Assembly: GCA_944380925.1 (NCBI GenBank)
Contig: CALWJD010000001.1
Span: 124,001 to 188,000, forward strand
Direction of reading: 5' to 3'
DNA length: 64,000 nt
Origin: UMGS1491 sp944380925
Lineage (GTDB): Bacteria; Bacillota; Clostridia; Oscillospirales; Acutalibacteraceae
Part shown: in pieces, positions 60,142-64,000 of the stretch
Layout: the number at the start of each line of letters is the position of its first letter
Numbering within the stretch: the first letter of the stretch is position 1
Position numbers and translations under genes: made by a program
The notes under the pieces: model-generated
What the model was told of the DNA's origin: nothing
The model's database searches: none
The model's input: only the letters and a program-made list of their open reading frames with translations

Positions 60142-60813
60142 ATGAAAGAAAATTCACTTAATTATAAAAATTTTTTAGATACATCAAAAACAATATCAAA
60201 AGAAGTTTTTGCAGAAGTTTTTTATGCGTGGGAAGTTCTACCGCTTATTAAAGACTTCATAAAAACTCTTGGCGCATCTCTGCCAAAAGACAAATTTGAA
60301 AAAGTAGGTTCGGACATTTGGATAGCAAAAAACGCTAAAATTGACAGTTCCGCACACGTAGATGGCCCTACCATAATAGATGAAAACGCCGAAATTCGCC
60401 ACTGCGCATTCATAAGAGGAAGCGCTGTTGTTGGAAAAAACGCAGTGGTTGGAAATTCAACAGAACTTAAAAACTGTATACTATTTGATAATGTCCAAGT
60501 ACCGCACTTTAACTACGTTGGCGATTCTATTCTTGGATATAAATCTCATTTGGGCGCCGGTGCGATAATTTCTAATGTTAAATCGGATAAATTAAATGTA
60601 GTGATTAAATACAAAGATAAAAAAATAGAAACCGGCCTCCGAAAATTTGGCGCCATTCTTGGGGACTACGTAGAAGTTGGCTGTAACAGTGTTATGAACC
60701 CCGGCACTCTAATCGGGCGTAATTCCTCAGTATACCCCACATCAATGGTTCGCGGCGTCCTTGATGAAAGTGTAATATTTAAAAATTCCGGAAACATAGT
60801 TAAAAAAATATAA
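60142..60813 (+). CDS. Left-handed beta-helix (hexapeptide-repeat) nucleotidyl/acyltransferase-like protein
   Basis: 223 residues from ATG 60142, which lacks a good ribosome-binding site. The N-terminal helix 'FYAWEVLPLIKDFIKTLG' is followed by hexapeptide repeats ('IWIAKNAKIDSSAHVDGPTI', 'VVGKNAVVGNSTELKNC', 'LGAGAIISNVKSD'). These resemble the C-terminal acetyltransferase half of GlmU-like proteins; there is no nucleotidyltransferase domain. The substrate is unknown, a sugar nucleotide being likely. Confidence 0.85.
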   Translation: MKENSLNYKNFLDTSKTISKEVFAEVFYAWEVLPLIKDFIKTLGASLPKDKFEKVGSDIWIAKNAKIDSSAHVDGPTIIDENAEIRHCAFIRGSAVVGKNAVVGNSTELKNCILFDNVQVPHFNYVGDSILGYKSHLGAGAIISNVKSDKLNVVIKYKDKKIETGLRKFGAILGDYVEVGCNSVMNPGTLIGRNSSVYPTSMVRGVLDESVIFKNSGNIVKKI

Positions 60814-60832
60814 TTAAAGAGTTCCATAAAAT

Positions 60833-60870
60833 AAGCAGTACCCCTTGTCAATTGACAAGGGGTACTGCTT
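60833..60870. terminator. Perfect 38-nt palindrome, bidirectional terminator
   Basis: Two exact 19-nt arms (AAGCAGTACCCCTTGTCAA and its complement) abut without a spacer between convergent genes; a T-rich tail exists in the minus direction. Confidence 0.7.
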
Positions 60871-60905
60871 AACTAAAATTTATAAAGCAACTCTGTTCGG
60901 TAAAA

Positions 60906-61229
60906 TTATTTAGCAACCTTTGTTGCATCATCAGAGGAATCTCCATCTTCTGACGAAGCGCCATTTTCTTCAAAAAATCCTACTTCAACAAGTTTTGCAA
61001 GTGAATCAACGGCAGCCTCTTCGTCAATACCATCGGCAATGATCTTTATTTCGGTATCAACCGTAACGCCTAAAGACAAAATTCCAAGTAAGCTTTTTGC
61101 ATTAACTCTTCTTTCTTCCTTTTCCACCCAAATAGATGATTGAAACTCATTAGCTTTTTGAATAAAAAAGGTTGCAGGTCTTGCATAAAGACCAACTTGG
61201 TTTTTGACGACTACCTCTTTAACGTACAT
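60906..61229 (-). CDS. HPr/Crh-like protein with Tyr at the phospho-histidine site
   Basis: 107 residues; the first 88 are an HPr fold. The active-site motif is 'NQVGLYARPA', with Tyr15 in place of His15, so phosphotransfer from Enzyme I is not possible. Ser46 in 'NAKSLLGILSLG' is kept. Bacillus Crh similarly lacks His15 (Gln) and acts as a CcpA cofactor when Ser46 is phosphorylated, so a regulatory role is likely. The 18-residue C-terminal tail is acidic. Function as Crh is inference. Confidence 0.85.
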   Translation of the reverse strand: MYVKEVVVKNQVGLYARPATFFIQKANEFQSSIWVEKEERRVNAKSLLGILSLGVTVDTEIKIIADGIDEEAAVDSLAKLVEVGFFEENGASSEDGDSSDDATKVAK

Positions 61230-61302
61230 AATTTTATTCTCTCCTTATCATGTTTAAAAATTAAAAAAATAAAATATAATAAAATATTATCAATGTTGAT
61301 AT

Positions 61303-61331
61303 ATTATACCAACAATTATCACTTTAGTCAA
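61303..61331 (-). promoter_or_regulatory. Promoter of the HPr/Crh-like gene
   Basis: Minus-strand TTGACT-N17-TATAAT, 74 nt upstream of the ATG. Confidence 0.75.
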
Positions 61332-61446
61332 TAAAAAACCGTTTTTTTATCACTATTTACTACTGGAGCGCCTTTTTTAAAATACCCGTTGTTTAAACTA
61401 ACAAAAACACACCTGCGTTTTGTGCAAAATAAATATCCATGGTCTC

Positions 61447-61475
61447 ATTATACATTCATAAAAGTGGTTTTTCAA
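61447..61475 (-). promoter_or_regulatory. Promoter-like sequence just after trmD
   Basis: Minus-strand TTGAAA-N17-TATAAT, 12 nt beyond the trmD stop. It does not precede a coding region until 61229; it could be a second promoter for the HPr-like gene or start a small RNA. Confidence 0.5.
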
Positions 61476-61486
61476 ACACTAAATTT

Positions 61487-62188
61487 TTATAATAAATCCG
61501 GACGGTATTTAGCCGTTTCCTTTAGCGAATTTTCTAATTTCCACTTTTCGATCTTTGCATGATGTCCGGAAATTAAAACATCAGGAACGCATTTGCCATG
61601 CCACTCGTAAGGCTTTGTATATTGAGGGTGTTCGAGCATCCCATCATAATGGCTCTCTTCTTCAAAACATATATCTTCCGAAAGAACTCCCGGCACCATA
61701 CGAGAAACAGCGTCCACAAGCGCCATTGCGGGTATTTCGCCACCGGTTAACACATAATCACCGATGGAAATATATTCATCGACAATTTCCTCAAGTACTC
61801 TTTCGTCTACGCCCTCATAATGTCCACACAAGATAGCAAGGTTTCTATATGACTTTAAATTTTTTGCCAATTCCTGATTAAATATCTTTCCCTTGGGCGA
61901 CACGTATATAAGGTGCGGCCTTGTACCACGCATATCACAAACATGCTCAAAACACTCAAAAATAGGCTCGGCCATCATCACCATGCCTTTTCCGCCGCCA
62001 TAAGGAGTATCATCTACCCTCTTATGTTTATCATACGCAAAATCTCTGATTTGGTGACAGTGTATATCAAGCACCCCTTTTTTGCGCGCCCTACCTATAA
62101 TGCTGGATGAAAAGTATTCCTCACACACCTCTGGAAAAAGGGTCATAACGTCAATTTCAATTTTACTTTCTACCTCGTTATTCATCAA
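61487..62188 (-). CDS. trmD: tRNA (guanine37-N1)-methyltransferase TrmD
   Basis: 233 residues. 'IDVMTLFPEVCEEYFSSSIIGRA' (in parts), 'DDTPYGGGKGMVMMAEPI' and the trefoil-knot SAM site 'CGHYEGVDERV' and 'SIGDYVLTGGE' are diagnostic. It makes m1G37 in tRNAs. It overlaps rimM by 11 nt. rplS, often next, is absent. Confidence 0.96.
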   Translation of the reverse strand: MMNNEVESKIEIDVMTLFPEVCEEYFSSSIIGRARKKGVLDIHCHQIRDFAYDKHKRVDDTPYGGGKGMVMMAEPIFECFEHVCDMRGTRPHLIYVSPKGKIFNQELAKNLKSYRNLAILCGHYEGVDERVLEEIVDEYISIGDYVLTGGEIPAMALVDAVSRMVPGVLSEDICFEEESHYDGMLEHPQYTKPYEWHGKCVPDVLISGHHAKIEKWKLENSLKETAKYRPDLL

Positions 62189-62693
62189 AAATACCCTCGA
62201 TAGGATTTATAAATATTTTGTTCTCATCAAAATTAACATCTACCAAAGTGCCATTTATAACAGGCACCAAGTACTCTTTATCTTCTTCGGAATTATATAT
62301 CTCGTAAATGTCATTTGCGCCCGTGTTGAAAACATCCTTTAAAGTGCCGTAAAACCTGTTACTTTCAAAATTGTATACATCGCAACCTTTTAGTTCCTCG
62401 ATAAAATAACTTCCGGGCTCTATCGGAATATCATCACGAAAAGCGTAAATATATTTTCCTTTTAGTTTTTCCGCCGACTCTTTATTTTCAATCCCGGTTA
62501 AAAAAAGCAAAACCTGAGCTTTATGCACACGCATGCCATCAATCTTTAAAGGCTCGGCATTTACGTCAATAAAAAGATTTTCTATATCAAAAAAAACTTC
62601 GGGGCTATCGCAATAATGCTCTACTTTAAGCTCTCCCTTGAGCCCTCTTGAGCCAACAATTTTTCCAACACATAAATATTTTTTTCTTGCCAT
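62178..62693 (-). CDS. rimM: Ribosome maturation factor RimM
   Basis: 171 residues. The N-terminal barrel begins 'YLCVGKIVGSRGLKGELKV'; the PRC-barrel C-terminal half has 'YFIEELKGCDVYNFESNRFYG' (in part) and ends 'VNFDENKIFINPIEGIF'. It assists 30S head assembly with S19. It lies between khpA and trmD. Confidence 0.94.
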   Translation of the reverse strand: MARKKYLCVGKIVGSRGLKGELKVEHYCDSPEVFFDIENLFIDVNAEPLKIDGMRVHKAQVLLFLTGIENKESAEKLKGKYIYAFRDDIPIEPGSYFIEELKGCDVYNFESNRFYGTLKDVFNTGANDIYEIYNSEEDKEYLVPVINGTLVDVNFDENKIFINPIEGIFDE

Positions 62694-62768
62694 AATTTTA
62701 TGTTTCCTTAAAAAACAGTTTTATATAACACGTCAGGACTTTTATCCAAACGTGTTATATTAATAATC

Positions 62769-63014
62769 TTAACCTATTTCAATAGCCACTTTGATATCAT
62801 TTTTCATAGCAGCGGCACGCACAATATTTCTTATGGACTTTGCGATACGTCCTTGCTTGCCGATAACTCTTCCCATATCGCTTTCGTCTACAATTACTCT
62901 GTAAACAACCAGCCCATCTTGCGCGGAATCATCTTTTAAAATCTGAATAGCATCCGTTTTTTCTACAAGTTCGCGCAAAATAACATTCAAAAGATTTTTT
63001 ATTAAATCGTCCAT
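62769..63014 (-). CDS. khpA: KH-domain RNA-binding protein KhpA
   Basis: 81 residues with one KH domain; the GxxG loop is 'VIGKQGRIAKSIRNIVRAAA'. KhpA binds RNA, often with KhpB, and affects cell division and translation. The place after rpsP is conserved in Firmicutes. Confidence 0.93.
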   Translation of the reverse strand: MDDLIKNLLNVILRELVEKTDAIQILKDDSAQDGLVVYRVIVDESDMGRVIGKQGRIAKSIRNIVRAAAMKNDIKVAIEIG

Positions 63015-63062
63015 TATTAAATTTTCCTCGCTTCAATCTAAAAAGTATCAAAAATTTAATTA

Positions 63063-63458
63063 TTATTCGGCTGCTTTATCTTGAGCGGCTTCCTCTGCAG
63101 GAGCTTCTACTTCTTTCGCTTCTACCTCTTTAGCCTCTGCTTCGGCCTTAGCTTTAGCTTCTTCTTCCTGCTTTTTGGCTGCTCTTTTGCTTATTTTCTT
63201 AACTTCTTTCTTTTCCTTTGGATTTTTAATTTCGTTTATAATGCTCTTTACTCTGTCGGTTGGTTGAGCACCATTTGCTATCCATTTTTCAACTTTTTCC
63301 ATATCAAGTTTGATATCAACCGGATTTACCATGGGATTAAAATATCCAATTTCTTCGATGCATCTTCCGTCACGTGGCGAGCGTGAATCTGCCACCACTA
63401 TTCTGTAAAAAGGTTTTTTGTGTGCACCCATTCTGCGAAGTCTTATTTTTACTGCCAT
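63063..63458 (-). CDS. rpsP: 30S ribosomal protein S16 with acidic C-terminal extension
   Basis: 131 residues. 'VKIRLRRMGAHKKPFYRIVV' and 'DSRSPRDGRCIEEIGYFNP' are typical of S16, which normally ends near residue 80-90. The last 45 residues are an Ala/Glu/Lys-rich low-complexity tail. ATG follows GGAGG. Confidence 0.96.
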   Translation of the reverse strand: MAVKIRLRRMGAHKKPFYRIVVADSRSPRDGRCIEEIGYFNPMVNPVDIKLDMEKVEKWIANGAQPTDRVKSIINEIKNPKEKKEVKKISKRAAKKQEEEAKAKAEAEAKEVEAKEVEAPAEEAAQDKAAE

Positions 63459-63528
63459 TTTTCTTTTCCTCCATAAAATTAATAATTTGATTTTTATATA
63501 TTTAAATTAAACATATAAACTAAGTTAG

Positions 63529-64000
63529 TTACCCAAAAAACTTCGGCATTTTAAATCCAAACATGCCACGTTTGCCTTTGCCGCCAAATTTTTTCATAAG
63601 TTTTTGCATTTGCTCAAATTGCTTAAGAAGCTTATTTACTTCCTCGACTTTTACGCCGCTTCCCGCCGCAATTCTTTTCTTACGGGAAAAATCTATGATA
63701 TTTGGTTTTTCTCTTTCTTTCATGGTCATAGATAGTATTATTGAATACATCCTATCAATCACTCTATCATCTACGTCAACGTCTTTTAGCTGTTTATCCA
63801 TACCCGGAAGTTTAGTTAAGATTGATTTTAAAGGGCCCATTTTTCTTATTTGCATCATCTGATCTTTTAAATCATCAAGCGTGAAACTATTTTTTTGAAG
63901 CTTCTGCGCCATTCTCATGGCTTCTTGCTTATCAAAATTCGATGTCGCATCTTCTATAAGAGTCAGGACGTCACCCATTCCAAGTATTCTGGAAGCCATA
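63529..64000 (-). CDS. ffh: Signal recognition particle protein Ffh, C-terminal part (partial)
   Basis: The visible 157 residues are the methionine-rich M domain: 'MASRILGMGDVLTLIEDAT', 'MRKMGPLKSILTKLPGM'-like text and 'IDFSRKKRIAAGSGVKVEEVN', ending in a Gly/Lys/Phe tail. The frame continues past base 64000, so the GTPase domain is outside the window. The listed first Met is internal. Ffh binds signal sequences and SRP RNA for co-translational export. Confidence 0.95.
   Translation of the reverse strand, partial: MASRILGMGDVLTLIEDATSNFDKQEAMRMAQKLQKNSFTLDDLKDQMMQIRKMGPLKSILTKLPGMDKQLKDVDVDDRVIDRMYSIILSMTMKEREKPNIIDFSRKKRIAAGSGVKVEEVNKLLKQFEQMQKLMKKFGGKGKRGMFGFKMPKFFG

Noticed and set aside
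60081..60142. Strong GGGAGG (60081-60086) as start site of an extended hexapeptide-repeat protein
   Set aside because: No conventional start lies at a usable distance; ATT 60088 is only 1 nt away. The ATG at 60142 fits the family N-terminus, so the motif was left unexplained.

Overview
The window is a chromosomal segment of an AT-rich, Gram-positive, endospore-forming bacterium, most likely a member of the Clostridia. The evidence is a gerA-type germinant receptor operon, the sporulation genes yqfC, yqfD and ylbJ, a SpoIID-like protein, remA, many TTG/GTG starts behind strong Shine-Dalgarno sequences, and TTGACA-N17-TATAAT promoters. Both edge genes are cut: a large surface protein at the left and ffh (-) at the right.

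Layout. 1-9.3 kb: a repeat-rich membrane-anchored surface protein, a small unknown gene behind a perfect palindrome, a SpoIID/peptidoglycan-binding protein, a class A penicillin-binding protein and aspartokinase. 9.3-13.6 kb (-): gerAC, gerAB, gerAA and an unknown cysteine-containing protein. 13.8-15.7 kb: lipoprotein cyclophilin, rsmD and a coiled-coil protein. 15.8-23.5 kb (-): remA-gmk-rpoZ, five tRNAs, the DnaC/DnaD primosome pair, HU, mazG and a SpoVB/MurJ-type flippase. 23.7-35.4 kb: tRNA-Met, asnB, an ankyrin-like exported protein, prfA, a VanY-like peptidase, fmt, a diacylglycerol glucosyltransferase homologue, prmC and a two-component system. 36-39.4 kb: an orphan contractile-injection-system tube/adaptor-like protein followed by a large acidic unknown protein. 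39.5-48.4 kb: a small secreted peptide, feoAB, the ybeY-dgkA-era-yqzL-recO operon, yqfC-yqfD and ylbJ. 48.5-57.3 kb: a rearranged accessory region described below. 57.4-64 kb: rdgB, tRNA-fMet, a two-component pair, a hexapeptide-repeat protein, an HPr/Crh-like protein and the ffh-rpsP-khpA-rimM-trmD operon (-).

The most notable content is accessory. Four genes (31758, 55411, 56293, 57035) encode small proteins with a leader ending in SGG or TGG and a glycine-zipper core with a conserved C-terminal G-x-K-x-G...C pattern. They look like exported bacteriocin-like peptides with double-glycine leaders, but no dedicated transporter is present. Next to three of them, the last 140 bp of argS plus its downstream control region exist as a second, inverted copy 5.5 kb away (49129-49446 against 55000-55305), with a stretch of about 165 bp that is identical. 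The pair flanks ansA-ddl-murI-DUF1934-argS and could invert that block. The same control region (TTGACA, a TA run, a palindrome, then the ribosome-binding block GAAAGGTAGGTAATTA) also precedes an unrelated unknown gene at 24310, so it is a dispersed 5' cassette.

Three genes (rsmD, the ankyrin-like gene and the DUF1934 gene) have no ATG/GTG/TTG where their N-terminus and Shine-Dalgarno sequence require one, but have ATA or ATT there. This may point to unusual initiation in this organism.
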